From Verrucomicrobiota bacterium (GTDB lineage Bacteria; Verrucomicrobiota; Verrucomicrobiia; Opitutales; UBA953), in contig RDYO01000021.1 in NCBI GenBank assembly GCA_004293385.1, forward strand, positions 1 through 14,341: 14,341 nt of DNA. The letters are read 5' to 3'. This document shows, piece by piece, positions 1 through 6,865 of the stretch. Each line of letters opens with the position of its first letter. Position 1 is the stretch's first letter. The notes under the pieces were generated by a model that did no database searches, had not been told where the DNA came from, and saw nothing but the letters and a program-made list of their open reading frames with translations. Made by a program: the position numbers and the translations under genes.

Positions 1-1
1 C

Positions 2-217
2 TGGAGCACGTCGCGCAACGAACTTTGGATCAAGGGCCTGACCTCGGGCGACTTCCTCGAGCTCCTCGAGGTGCGCGTGAACTGCGAGCAGAACTCGATC
101 CTCTACAAGGTCCGCCCCGCGGGCCAAGGCGCGTGCCACACGAAGGAGAACGGCAAGGCGCGCTCGGGTTGCTACTACCGCCGCCTCAAGGCCGACGGTA
201 CGCTCGAGAAGGCCTGA
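2..217 (+). CDS. hisI: Phosphoribosyl-AMP cyclohydrolase, C-terminal part (cut by window start)
   Basis: Partial gene: the last 71 codons are present and the 5' end lies outside the window. The enzyme hydrolyses the purine ring of phosphoribosyl-AMP in the third step of histidine synthesis, in the cytoplasm, using metal. The fragment begins WSTSRNELWIKGLTSGD, matching the family's WSRSR..LW.KG.TSG block. Three cysteines then fall at the positions of the family's metal-binding set: VNCEQ, GACHT and SGCYYR. The protein ends a few residues after the last cysteine, so there is no fused HisE pyrophosphatase domain. The gene is convergent with the next gene, with only 3 bp between stop codons and no terminator hairpin. 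The identification is firm; the only limit is the missing N-terminus. Confidence 0.93.
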   Translation, partial: WSTSRNELWIKGLTSGDFLELLEVRVNCEQNSILYKVRPAGQGACHTKENGKARSGCYYRRLKADGTLEKA

Positions 218-220
218 GCC

Positions 221-955
221 TCAACGCCGGCCTAGGGCCTGCACGACGAGGTCCGTCTCGATGTCGAAGCGGACCACGAGCAGCTTGGTCTGACGCGTCA
301 GGCGATCCGCGCCCGGTCGGGCGGCGAAGCCGAGCGCTTCGAAATCGCCCTGTCGTTCGGTCAGCTGCTTGAGCGCGGCCTCGGCTTCGTCTCCGGTCCG
401 ATAGGCGAAGGCGACGGTCGCGACGAGAAAGGAGCCGTCATCGCTTTCACCCACGGCGATCGTGGCGCTCTCGGCCGTCCGTCCAGCCTCGACGAGCGCG
501 CGCCCGAGCCAGCGTCGCCGGCCGGCGGTCTCTAGCAATGCGCCGACTTCGGTGCTATGCACGACGAGGTAGCCGTGGGGCAGGGCGGCGAGCTGCGCAC
601 GGGCCAAGCCTGGCAGCGTTTTTCCGCTTTCGGGCGGTTGGCTCAAGGGCAGGCGCGCTTCGGCCGGTCCCGCAGGAATGAAACCCACTTCGATGCGCTC
701 CGGCTTCGCGGTCCGTAGTTCGGTGACACGCGTGCGTAAGGCTTCGCGCCGAGTCGGTTCGGTCAGCTCCGTGAGCGCGCGCAGGACGCCATCCGCGCAA
801 CGTCGGTCGACCGCTTCCTGCGGGTAGATGACCGCGACCTCGCGGCTGCGCGGATCGACGGAAAGACGGAGGTCCCCGGGGCGCAGCCAACGCCACGCCA
901 GGAGTCCGCCGACCGAGATCACGGCGAGCAACAGCAGAGCGGCAGGGCGGGGCAT
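221..955 (-). CDS. Uncharacterised protein with N-terminal membrane anchor
   Basis: I do not recognise this family. From the ATG at 955 it encodes 244 residues. One hydrophobic segment (about residues 5-22, AALLLLAVISVGGLLAW) follows a short basic start, suggesting a single-pass anchor or uncleaved signal with the rest outside the inner membrane. The remainder is Arg/Glu/Ala-rich and soluble-looking, with no catalytic motif I can name. The C-terminal third (around GESDDGSFLVATVAFAYRTG, then LLVVRFDIETDLVV) alternates beta-like and helical stretches. An in-frame ATG at 1012 would add 19 residues, but it sits only 8 nt after the T-tract of the upstream gene's terminator and has no Shine-Dalgarno sequence. 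The 955 start has a plausible promoter immediately upstream. Start choice is uncertain; that the frame is coding is likely from its length, codon use and fit between neighbours. Confidence 0.7.
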   Translation of the reverse strand: MPRPAALLLLAVISVGGLLAWRWLRPGDLRLSVDPRSREVAVIYPQEAVDRRCADGVLRALTELTEPTRREALRTRVTELRTAKPERIEVGFIPAGPAEARLPLSQPPESGKTLPGLARAQLAALPHGYLVVHSTEVGALLETAGRRRWLGRALVEAGRTAESATIAVGESDDGSFLVATVAFAYRTGDEAEAALKQLTERQGDFEALGFAARPGADRLTRQTKLLVVRFDIETDLVVQALGRR

Positions 956-964
956 CTGTTGCGG

Positions 965-993
965 ATTAAACCTTCGGCGGCCGTTCGGGACAA
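965..993 (-). promoter_or_regulatory. Possible promoter for the membrane-anchored protein
   Basis: Reading the minus strand, TTGTCC (993-988) is followed by exactly 17 bp and then TTTAAT (970-965). These match the sigma-70 consensus boxes at 4/6 and 5/6 positions. The -10 box ends 9 nt before the ATG at 955, so the transcript would be nearly leaderless. This is pattern matching only; boxes of this quality occur by chance. Confidence 0.3.
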
Positions 994-1020
994 GCGGATT
1001 GGCCCGTTTCATCCGGGCAC

Positions 1021-1044
1021 AAAAAAGGGCGCCGAAAGGCGCCC
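1021..1044 (-). terminator. Intrinsic terminator of the RRM protein gene
   Basis: On the minus strand a perfect 7-bp GC stem (GGGCGCC / GGCGCCC) closes a 4-nt loop and is followed immediately by six T residues. It lies about 25 bp after the stop codon of the RNA-binding protein gene. This is a textbook Rho-independent terminator, and the only clear one in the window. Confidence 0.9.
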
Positions 1045-1069
1045 TTGGTAGGAGGTTTTAATCCGAGGA

Positions 1070-1522
1070 TTAGTAGCCGCCGCGATCGCCGCCGCCGAAG
1101 CCGCCGGAGCGACGTTCGCCGCCGCCGAAGCCGCCACGAGAGCCGCCGCCGAAGCCGCCGCGAGAGCCGCCGCCGCCGAAGCCGCCACGGTCGCCGCCGC
1201 CGAAGCCGCCGCGACGTTCGCCACCACCGAAGCCGCCGGAGCGGGGACGGTCACCGCCGAAGGACGGGCGCTCTTCGCGAGGACGAGCGACGTTGACCTT
1301 CAGGGGGCGACCCATGAAGTCGATGTTTTCGGTCTTAGCGATCGCATCCTGGGCAGCCTGAGCGCTGGCCATGGTCACGAAGGCGAAGCCACGAGGACGA
1401 CCCGTGAACTTGTCCATCATGACTTCCACGGAGGTCACTTCGCCAGCCTGGGAGAAGTGAGCGCGGATGTCGGATTCGGTTGCGGCCCAGGGCAAGTTGC
1501 CCACGAACAGTTTGTTTTCCAT
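1070..1522 (-). CDS. RRM RNA-binding protein with RGG/glycine-rich tail
   Basis: A 150-residue single-strand RNA-binding protein of the bacterial RRM (glycine-rich or cold-inducible Rbp) type. One RRM fills residues 1-80. The RNP2 motif LFVGNL is at 5-10 and RNP1 RGFAFVTM at 44-51, with the aromatic residues that stack on RNA bases. Residues 81-150 are a low-complexity tail of GGFGGG units joined by DR, ER or SR and ending GGY, resembling eukaryotic RGG boxes. Such proteins usually act as RNA chaperones or in cold adaptation; that role is known for the family and inferred here. The frame extends 29 codons upstream of ATG 1522, but MENKLFVGNL is the standard RRM beginning, so I chose that start. 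The gene is monocistronic, with its own terminator downstream and a 251-bp divergent region upstream. Confidence 0.93.
   Translation of the reverse strand: MENKLFVGNLPWAATESDIRAHFSQAGEVTSVEVMMDKFTGRPRGFAFVTMASAQAAQDAIAKTENIDFMGRPLKVNVARPREERPSFGGDRPRSGGFGGGERRGGFGGGDRGGFGGGGSRGGFGGGSRGGFGGGERRSGGFGGGDRGGY
1073..1240. repeat. Degenerate tandem repeat encoding the Gly-rich tail
   Basis: Short imperfect units, seen on the + strand as variants of GCCGCCGAAGCCGCC, repeat across this stretch and encode the GGFGGG-D/E/S-R units of the RRM protein. Unit lengths vary by whole codons (one unit has four glycines), as expected from in-frame slippage. Repeat number may differ between strains. Confidence 0.85.
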
Positions 1523-1773
1523 ATTATCTTTTGTTTTGCTTGGTTTACCTACACCGCATTGCCCGTTTCCGACCTTCGGATTTCGATTTGCCGTCTTAAC
1601 GACCGTCAACTCACCGGATTATTGCGGGGCTTGTCTCTTACTTTGGTTATTTTCCGAGACAAACCTGACCGCTAATAAGGAGCTTAAGCCCGGCTTCGGC
1701 AAGTTTATTCACAATGGGGGTCTTTACTTAGACCTGCGTTGACTCCCTTGGCGGCCTGAAAGAGGGTCTTTTC
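1523..1773. promoter_or_regulatory. AT-richer divergent regulatory region between the RRM gene and phhB
   Basis: This is the longest non-coding stretch in the window (251 bp) and is visibly richer in A+T than the flanking genes. It must carry the promoters for both divergent units, but I see no pair of -35/-10 boxes good enough to call on either strand. It holds a perfect 7-bp inverted repeat (separate entry), a weak GGTCT/AGACC hairpin at 1719-1734, and the phhB ribosome site AGAGGG at 1761-1766. A long untranslated leader for the RRM mRNA, as in cold-shock genes, is possible but not shown. Confidence 0.6.
1631..1662. promoter_or_regulatory. Inverted repeat TTGTCTC-N18-GAGACAA
   Basis: Perfect 7-bp arms (1631-1637 and 1656-1662) flank an 18-bp AT-rich spacer inside the divergent region. 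The arm-to-arm spacing of 25 bp would put the half-sites on nearly the same face of the helix. It could be a regulator binding site or a stem in the RRM gene's 5' leader. No protein can be named from the sequence. Confidence 0.35.
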
Positions 1774-2064
1774 ATGAGCGCCGCCCTCACTCCTGAACAG
1801 ATCCAAGCGGCTCTGGCCGGCTTGGCTGGCTGGGAGATGGAAGGTTCTAAGTTGTTGAAGGCCTATAGGTTTAAGGATTTCAAGGCCGCCTTGGCCTTCA
1901 TCAATCAGGCGGGGGTTATCGCCGAACAGCAGGGCCACCACCCGGAAATCCATAATGTCTGGAATCAGGTGACCCTTCGCCTCTGCACCCACGACGCGGG
2001 TAATCAGATCACCGAGAAAGATTTGACCCTCGCCCGCGCCCTCCAATCCCTGTCCCTCCCGTGA
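1774..2064 (+). CDS. phhB: Pterin-4a-carbinolamine dehydratase
   Basis: A 96-residue protein of the PCD/DCoH family, the usual length. It dehydrates 4a-hydroxytetrahydropterin to quinonoid dihydropterin, recycling the cofactor of aromatic amino acid hydroxylases; many bacteria carry it without an obvious hydroxylase partner. The family signature is complete: E51..GHHPE with His55, His56 and Pro57, then Trp63, His73 and Asp83. The Shine-Dalgarno sequence AGAGGG lies 7 nt before the ATG, one of the best in the window. Its stop overlaps the GTG start of the glycosylase gene (GTGA, 4 bp), so the two are probably co-translated. No pterin-dependent hydroxylase is visible nearby, so the in vivo substrate is open. 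Confidence 0.95.
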   Translation: MSAALTPEQIQAALAGLAGWEMEGSKLLKAYRFKDFKAALAFINQAGVIAEQQGHHPEIHNVWNQVTLRLCTHDAGNQITEKDLTLARALQSLSLP

Positions 2065-3002
2065 TCGACGACCCCGCAGAGGCTTTGGACATCCTCCTCG
2101 AGGAGCTTAAGCGCCAGAAGGCCGCCGGGGTCCGCCGCGTCAGCATCACGGCCGACTCCCTGACCGCCTTGAAGGCCCTCGCCGGTGCGCCGGCCGCACC
2201 GGCTGCCCAAGCCGCCCCTGCGCCCGCCAAGCCTTCGGCTGCCCCCGTCGCCATTCGTCCGGCCGTGACCCCTACGCCTGCGCCTGCCCGACCGGTGACC
2301 CCGGTGGCCGCCGCGCCCAGACCGGCCGTCGCCGTACCTACCGCGCCGATCCCCGACGCGCCGATCTTCACCCTCGCCGCCGGCCCGAAGGCCGAACGCA
2401 TGCAGGCCCTGCGTCAGCTCATCGACGCGTGCGGCGAGACGCAGAAGCATCTGGTCGCTCCGCAGCGCGCGCTCCTCGGCCACGGCTCGCTCGACGCCAA
2501 GGTCGTATTCGTCGGCGAAGCGCCCACCATCGTGGAGATGGAGGCCGGCCAGGCCTTCGCAGGCGAGTCCGGTGAGCTGCTCCAGAAGATCCTCTCCGCC
2601 GCGGCGATCAATCAAGCCGACTGTTATTTCGCGCCCGTCATGGTCTGGCGCCCGGAGCCCCCGACCCAGTACGGCAAGCGTCCACCGACCGCGCGCGAGC
2701 TCGCCTTCAACCTGCCTTACCTCCGCGCGCAGATCGACGTGATCTCCCCGCGCGTCGTGGTCGCGCTCGGCGCCCAGGCCTTCGAGGCCCTGCATGGCCG
2801 CACGCCGACCATCACGCAGGCGCGCGGCCAGTGGTTCGACCTCGGCGGCGTGCCGCTGCTGGCGACGTTCCATCCGAACTATCTCCTGCACTCGCCCAGC
2901 GCTTCCGCCAAGCGGACGGTCTGGGAGGACTTCCTGCTCCTGATGGAAAAGCTCGGCCTGCCGATCAGCGAGAAGCAGCGCGGCTTCTTCGCGACGAAGT
3001 AA
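2061..3002 (+). CDS. Uracil-DNA glycosylase superfamily protein (family 4-like, atypical)
   Basis: A 313-residue protein starting at GTG 2061, which overlaps the phhB stop. Residues 1-40 form a small charged/helical head. Residues about 42-100 are a Pro/Ala linker. Residues about 115-300 are the glycosylase fold: VFVGEAP (149-155), then QAFAGESGELL (164-174), corresponding to GEAPG...PF.GR.G.LL, then ISPRVVVALG (228-237) and the FHPNYLL motif (270-276). Family 4 enzymes remove uracil from DNA and hold a 4Fe-4S cluster through four cysteines. Here only Cys124 remains. The other expected positions read Thr127, Trp196 (in VWRPEPP, normally KCRPP) and Asn217. The usual GEAPG glycine is Thr156. 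Superfamily membership is solid; cluster binding is unlikely and uracil-excision activity is uncertain. It ends 3 bp before the convergent argA stop. Confidence 0.88.
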   Translation: MIDDPAEALDILLEELKRQKAAGVRRVSITADSLTALKALAGAPAAPAAQAAPAPAKPSAAPVAIRPAVTPTPAPARPVTPVAAAPRPAVAVPTAPIPDAPIFTLAAGPKAERMQALRQLIDACGETQKHLVAPQRALLGHGSLDAKVVFVGEAPTIVEMEAGQAFAGESGELLQKILSAAAINQADCYFAPVMVWRPEPPTQYGKRPPTARELAFNLPYLRAQIDVISPRVVVALGAQAFEALHGRTPTITQARGQWFDLGGVPLLATFHPNYLLHSPSASAKRTVWEDFLLLMEKLGLPISEKQRGFFATK

Positions 3003-3005
3003 GGC

Positions 3006-4331
3006 TCAGCGGACGGAGTCGTTCAGGCGGCTGAGCGTGAACGAAAGCACCTGCGAATTGCGGCCGCTCGCCTTGAGGGACTTGCGGCGTTCGGCCGGCA
3101 GGTCCGTCAGCGCGCCCGGCACGAAGCCGCAGGCCGACTGGAAGAAACCCTGCGTCTGCGTGGTGAGCGCGATGAGTTTCTTGGCGCCGAGCTTCTTGGC
3201 CTGACGCTTGGCGAATTCGACCAGCTTGCTGCCGACGCCGCGACCGTGGTAGAACGGTTGCACGTAGACCGCGCCGAGTTCCATCACCTTGCCGCCCGGG
3301 TAGGGGCGGAGGGCGGCGCAGCCGATGATGCTGTCGTCGATCTCGTAGACGTAGAAGTCGGCGAAGGACTGCTCGATCTGCTGGCGCGTGCGCGCCACGA
3401 GGGCGTCGGTCTTCGCGCCGTGCTTGGCGAGGTTGTAGAGGGCCTGGGCGTCCTTCTTCTTCGCCTGGCGGATGCGGTCGTAGTCGTTGGCGTGCACCAT
3501 CGTGCCGAGGCCGACCTTGTCGAAGATCTCGGTGAGGAGGCAGCCGAAGACGCGGCCGTCGAGGATGTGGGCGCGCGGGACGTCGTTATCGAGGGCCTTG
3601 GCGGCCTGCACGGCCTTGCTGCGGATGCGTGGGTCGAGCTTCGCATGCTTGTCCGCGAGCAGGCGCTTGAGGTCGTCCTCCGGCAGGTTGAGCTGTACGA
3701 CGCCGTCCACCTGCAGGCCGCTGAAGGGCGTGAGGTAGATCAGCTTCGAGGCGCCGAGGGCGACCGCGAGCTCCATGGCGAGGTGGTCGCTGTTGACGCG
3801 GAGGGACTGGCCTTCGCGGTCGCACACGATCGGCGTGACGAGCGGGAGGATGTCCTGCGAGAGCATGGACTTCAGGATCGCGGCGTCGACCTTCTCGACC
3901 TTGCCGGTGTAGAGGTGGTCCACGCCCTTGAGGCGGCCGATCTTGGTCGAGCGGACGGCGTTGGTGATGGCGCAGCGCAGGCCGGCCTGGGAGAGGTTCT
4001 CGAGGACGGACTGCGAGACGAGCGCCGAGGCCTCGCGCGCGAGCGACATGGTCGAGACGTCGGTGGGGCCTTCGCCCTGGATGTCGGAGAGCGCGATGTT
4101 GTGTTCGCCCGCGAGGCCGACGAGCTGCTGGCCGATGCCGTGGACGAGCACGACCTTGATGGAGAGGCTGCGCAGGACCGCGATGTCGGTGACGATGTTC
4201 GCGAAGTTCTCGTGGGACACGATCGAGCCGTCGACCGCGATGACGAACACGTGGTCGCGGAACATCGGGACATACCGGAGGATCCCCCGGAGGTCGGTCG
4301 GCTTCATGGCGCGCTCACGCTGGCTGGACAT
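3006..4331 (-). CDS. argA: Amino-acid N-acetyltransferase (N-acetylglutamate synthase), kinase-like + GNAT
   Basis: This enzyme makes N-acetylglutamate from glutamate and acetyl-CoA, the first step of arginine synthesis. At 441 residues it is close to E. coli ArgA (443). The N-terminal amino-acid-kinase-like domain (about 15-280) shows VVLVHGIGQQL (60-70), the IGRLKGVDHLYTGKV block (131-145) and RVNSDHLA (178-185). The C-terminal GNAT domain (about 290-435) has the acetyl-CoA loop HGRGVGSKL (362-370), FFQSACGF (396-403) and the family ending SGRNSQVLSF. I chose ATG 4331 because AAGGA lies 6 nt upstream. A TTG at 4337 directly abuts that site, and ATG 4307 lacks one. In arginine-making bacteria the kinase-like domain usually mediates feedback inhibition by arginine; this is inferred here. 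The gene diverges from xerD and converges on the glycosylase gene. Confidence 0.94.
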   Translation of the reverse strand: MSSQRERAMKPTDLRGILRYVPMFRDHVFVIAVDGSIVSHENFANIVTDIAVLRSLSIKVVLVHGIGQQLVGLAGEHNIALSDIQGEGPTDVSTMSLAREASALVSQSVLENLSQAGLRCAITNAVRSTKIGRLKGVDHLYTGKVEKVDAAILKSMLSQDILPLVTPIVCDREGQSLRVNSDHLAMELAVALGASKLIYLTPFSGLQVDGVVQLNLPEDDLKRLLADKHAKLDPRIRSKAVQAAKALDNDVPRAHILDGRVFGCLLTEIFDKVGLGTMVHANDYDRIRQAKKKDAQALYNLAKHGAKTDALVARTRQQIEQSFADFYVYEIDDSIIGCAALRPYPGGKVMELGAVYVQPFYHGRGVGSKLVEFAKRQAKKLGAKKLIALTTQTQGFFQSACGFVPGALTDLPAERRKSLKASGRNSQVLSFTLSRLNDSVR

Positions 4332-4349
4332 GCTCAATCCTTATGGACT

Positions 4350-4364
4350 CCCCGACGGGCGGGG
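4350..4364. other. Small GC inverted repeat in the argA/xerD divergent gap
   Basis: CCCCG-ACGGG-CGGGG forms a 5-bp perfect hairpin in the 48-bp gap between the divergent argA and xerD starts. It could be an operator or chance in GC-rich DNA. No convincing promoter boxes are visible, so the xerD and argA promoters may lie inside the opposing reading frames. Confidence 0.25.
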
Positions 4365-4379
4365 CAATACTGATGACGC

Positions 4380-5327
4380 ATGCCGAAGCCGCCCCGAGTC
4401 CGCCGTGAGACGGTGCCGCCCGACCTCCGGGAGCCGGTGGACGCCTTCCTGGCGCACCTCGCGTTGGAACGCGGCGCGGCGAAGCTCACGACCGAGGCCT
4501 ATGAGTCCGATCTCGTGCGCTTCGCCGCCCACTGCGGCCGGGCCGGCCGGACGAACTGGACGGAGGTCTCGCTGGCCGACGTCGATTCCTGGACACGCGC
4601 CCTCGACCGCAAGGGCCACGCCGCCGCCTCGCTCGCCCGCCGCCTCTCGGCGGTCCGCTCCTTCTCCGCCCATCTCGTCCGCAGCGGGCTCCGTCGCGAC
4701 GACTTCACCGAACTCGCCCGCGGGCCGAAGCTCCGCCGCAAACTGCCCGGCATGATCAGTGCGGAGGAAGCCGCCAAGGTGGTCTCGGCGCCCGACACGG
4801 CCACGCCGCAGGGCCTGCGCGACCGCGCGATGTTGGAACTGATGTACGGCTCCGGCCTGCGCATCTCCGAGCTCTGCTTGCTCGAGATCCAGGCCGTCGA
4901 CGCGGAGTCGGCCCTCGTGCGCGTGACCGGCAAGGGTTCCAAGGACCGCGTCGTGCCCGTCGGGGAGACGGCGCTCCTCGCCCTGCAGGCCTATCTCAAG
5001 GCCGGCCGACCTAAGCTCGTGCGGCCCAAGACGGGCAGCGCGCTCTTCCTCAGCGCCCGCGGCGTCGCGATCTCCCGCAAGACCTTCTGGCTGGGCGTGA
5101 AGCAGGCGGCGCAGCGCGCCGGCGTCTCCGTCCCGGTCAAACCGCACTTGTTGCGTCACGCCTTCGCGACGCACCTCTTGGAAGGCGGAGCCGACCTGCG
5201 TTCGATCCAGGAGATGCTCGGCCATGCCGACATCGCCACGACGCAGATCTATACGTCGGTCGACCGGACGGCGTTGTCCGCCGCGCACCGCCGCCACCAC
5301 CCGCGCGGACGCGGGAAGGGGCGTTAG
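4380..5327 (+). CDS. xerD: XerC/XerD-type tyrosine recombinase (XerD-like)
   Basis: A 315-residue site-specific recombinase that resolves chromosome dimers at dif sites. The N-terminal SAM-like core-binding domain spans about 17-105 and the catalytic domain about 125-300. All active-site residues are present: Arg161 (GSGLRISEL), Lys185 (GKGSKDR), His256 and Arg259 (HLLRHAFATHLLE), His282 (MLGHADIATTQIY) and nucleophile Tyr291. The GHADIATTQIYT block and the tail HRRHHPR resemble E. coli XerD (TTQIYTHV...HHPRA) more than XerC, so I favour XerD, though many bacteria have XerC/D pairs that cannot be told apart this way. No Shine-Dalgarno sequence precedes the ATG. No att-like repeats or cargo genes are nearby, so it is a host recombinase rather than an integron or phage integrase. 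Its TAG overlaps the nuoN TAA on the opposite strand. Confidence 0.9.
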   Translation: MPKPPRVRRETVPPDLREPVDAFLAHLALERGAAKLTTEAYESDLVRFAAHCGRAGRTNWTEVSLADVDSWTRALDRKGHAAASLARRLSAVRSFSAHLVRSGLRRDDFTELARGPKLRRKLPGMISAEEAAKVVSAPDTATPQGLRDRAMLELMYGSGLRISELCLLEIQAVDAESALVRVTGKGSKDRVVPVGETALLALQAYLKAGRPKLVRPKTGSALFLSARGVAISRKTFWLGVKQAAQRAGVSVPVKPHLLRHAFATHLLEGGADLRSIQEMLGHADIATTQIYTSVDRTALSAAHRRHHPRGRGKGR

Positions 5328-6853
5328 CGGCCGGCGAGCATGAACAGGCCGCCGAGCAGCGAAGCCGCGGCGAGCACGAACACGAGGACGCGCGTGCCGA
5401 GGGGCAGTTCGAGCGGGGCCAGTTCTTCGTCGTCCTCCGTCGGGCGGACGACCGCCTCGCGCAGGATGGAGAAGTAGTAATGGATGCTGATCGCGACGCC
5501 GATGAGGGCGGCGCCGAGGACCCACCAGAGCTTGGCGGCCACGAGCAGGGCGAGGACCAGCAGCTTCGCGATGAAGCCGACGGAGGGCGGGATGCCCGCG
5601 AGCGAGCCGATGCCGAAGCCGAGGGCGCCGCCGAGCAGCGGGGAGCGACGCAGCAGGCCGCGGAGGGCGAGCTGCGGACGGCGGTGATCTTCGAGGGCCG
5701 GCAGGGCGACGAGCGCCTGGGCGGTGAGGAAGGTGCCGACGACGTAGGCGAGGAGGTAGAGGACGACGACCTGCTCGACGTCGTAGCCGAAGGCGTCGAC
5801 GCCCGGGAGGACGAGGGCGGCGGTGACCGCGGCGAGGATGAAGCCGGCGTGCGAGACGCCGGAGAGCGCGAGCGTGCGCTTCACGTCCGTCGTGGCCAGC
5901 GCGCCGAGGTTACCGACGAGCAGGGTGAGCACGGCGCCGACCGCGAGCAGCGGGGCGACCTTGACGGCGAGCGGGGCGAACGGACCGGTGGCGAGGATCA
6001 GGAGCGTGAACGCGCCGGCGGCCTTGGAGGCCGTGCCGAGGAACGCGGTCGTCGGGGTCGGGGCGCCCTGGTAGACGTCCGGGATCCAGGCGTGGAAGGG
6101 GAAGGCGCCGAGTTTGAAGGCGACGCCGCCGAGGATGAGGGCCACGCCCGCGAGGGTGAGCGGCGAGACCGCGCCCGCGGCGGACTGGGCGGCGAGGACC
6201 TTGCCGATCTGGGTGAAGTTGAGCGAGTCCGTGACGCCGGGGACCGCGCCGAGCGCGCCGTAGACGAGGACGATGCCCATCAGCAGCAGGGCGGAGCTGA
6301 GACCGCCCGCGACGAGGTACTTCACGCCGGCTTCGAGGGAGGCGGCGCTGCGGCGCAGGTAGCCCACGAGGACATAGAGGCCGACGGCGGCCGTCTCGAG
6401 CGCGAGGAAGAACGTGACGAAGTGGTTCGACTGGACGAGCAGCATGAACGCGGCGGTCACGACCAGCAGCACGTGGTGGTAGTCGGCCACGGCGGCGTCG
6501 CGTTCGCGCAGGAAGCGTTCGGCGAGGAAGCTCGTCAGCAAGGCCGAGAGCAGGAAGACGGCGCGTACGCCGTCGGTCGGGAGGTTCTGACGGAGCAGGC
6601 CGGCGAACGACTCGACGTCGGCCGCCTGGGTCCACGGACCGGCGACGAGGCTCATCAGGGCCACGAGGATCAGGCCGGTGCGGGCGGTGACGGGGATGAG
6701 CGCGCGCAGGGACTTCGGCAGCAGCATCGCCTGCAGGAGGCAGAGCAGGGAGAGGCCGGCGACGGCGATCTCGGGCAGGATGGAGAGCCAGTCGGCTGAG
6801 CGGGGGGCCAGGGCCTTGAAGGCCGGATCGACGGCGGCGAGGAAGGAAATCAT
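5324..6853 (-). CDS. nuoN: NADH-quinone oxidoreductase subunit N
   Basis: A 509-residue integral membrane subunit of respiratory complex I, one of the three antiporter-like proton channels. It is hydrophobic throughout, with about 14 membrane helices expected. The charged residues of the proton path are in place: Glu153 (FLALETAAVGLY), Lys247 (AFKLGAFPFHAW), Lys277 (GTASKAAG) and Lys430 (GIPPSVGFIAKLL). The family marker PFHAWIPDVYQGAPTP (252-267) is intact. It is last in nuoJKLMN, 12 nt after nuoM, without a Shine-Dalgarno sequence. Its TAA overlaps the xerD stop from the other strand, and no terminator hairpin separates them. Confidence 0.96.
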   Translation of the reverse strand: MISFLAAVDPAFKALAPRSADWLSILPEIAVAGLSLLCLLQAMLLPKSLRALIPVTARTGLILVALMSLVAGPWTQAADVESFAGLLRQNLPTDGVRAVFLLSALLTSFLAERFLRERDAAVADYHHVLLVVTAAFMLLVQSNHFVTFFLALETAAVGLYVLVGYLRRSAASLEAGVKYLVAGGLSSALLLMGIVLVYGALGAVPGVTDSLNFTQIGKVLAAQSAAGAVSPLTLAGVALILGGVAFKLGAFPFHAWIPDVYQGAPTPTTAFLGTASKAAGAFTLLILATGPFAPLAVKVAPLLAVGAVLTLLVGNLGALATTDVKRTLALSGVSHAGFILAAVTAALVLPGVDAFGYDVEQVVVLYLLAYVVGTFLTAQALVALPALEDHRRPQLALRGLLRRSPLLGGALGFGIGSLAGIPPSVGFIAKLLVLALLVAAKLWWVLGAALIGVAISIHYYFSILREAVVRPTEDDEELAPLELPLGTRVLVFVLAAASLLGGLFMLAGR

Positions 6854-6865
6854 CGGACGAAAAGC

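Noticed and set aside
1073..1240. Repeat run as a possible CRISPR or intergenic array
   Set aside because: It lies within the RRM protein frame and encodes its Gly-rich tail. Units are in-frame and have no unique spacers.
2004..2891. A 295-codon open frame on the - strand
   Set aside because: It is antisense to the glycosylase gene and rich in Gly/Arg from reading opposite the Pro/Ala linker.
3246..4373. A 375-codon open frame on the + strand
   Set aside because: It is antisense to argA and is Val/Asp/Glu/Ala-rich without any domain.
4380..5327. Tyrosine recombinase as a sign of an integrated mobile element
   Set aside because: It resembles XerD along its length. There are no att repeats, cargo genes or tRNA nearby, and the flanking genes are core metabolism.
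5480..6799. A 439-codon open frame on the + strand
   Set aside because: It is antisense to nuoN, and NuoN's conserved motifs show which strand is coding.
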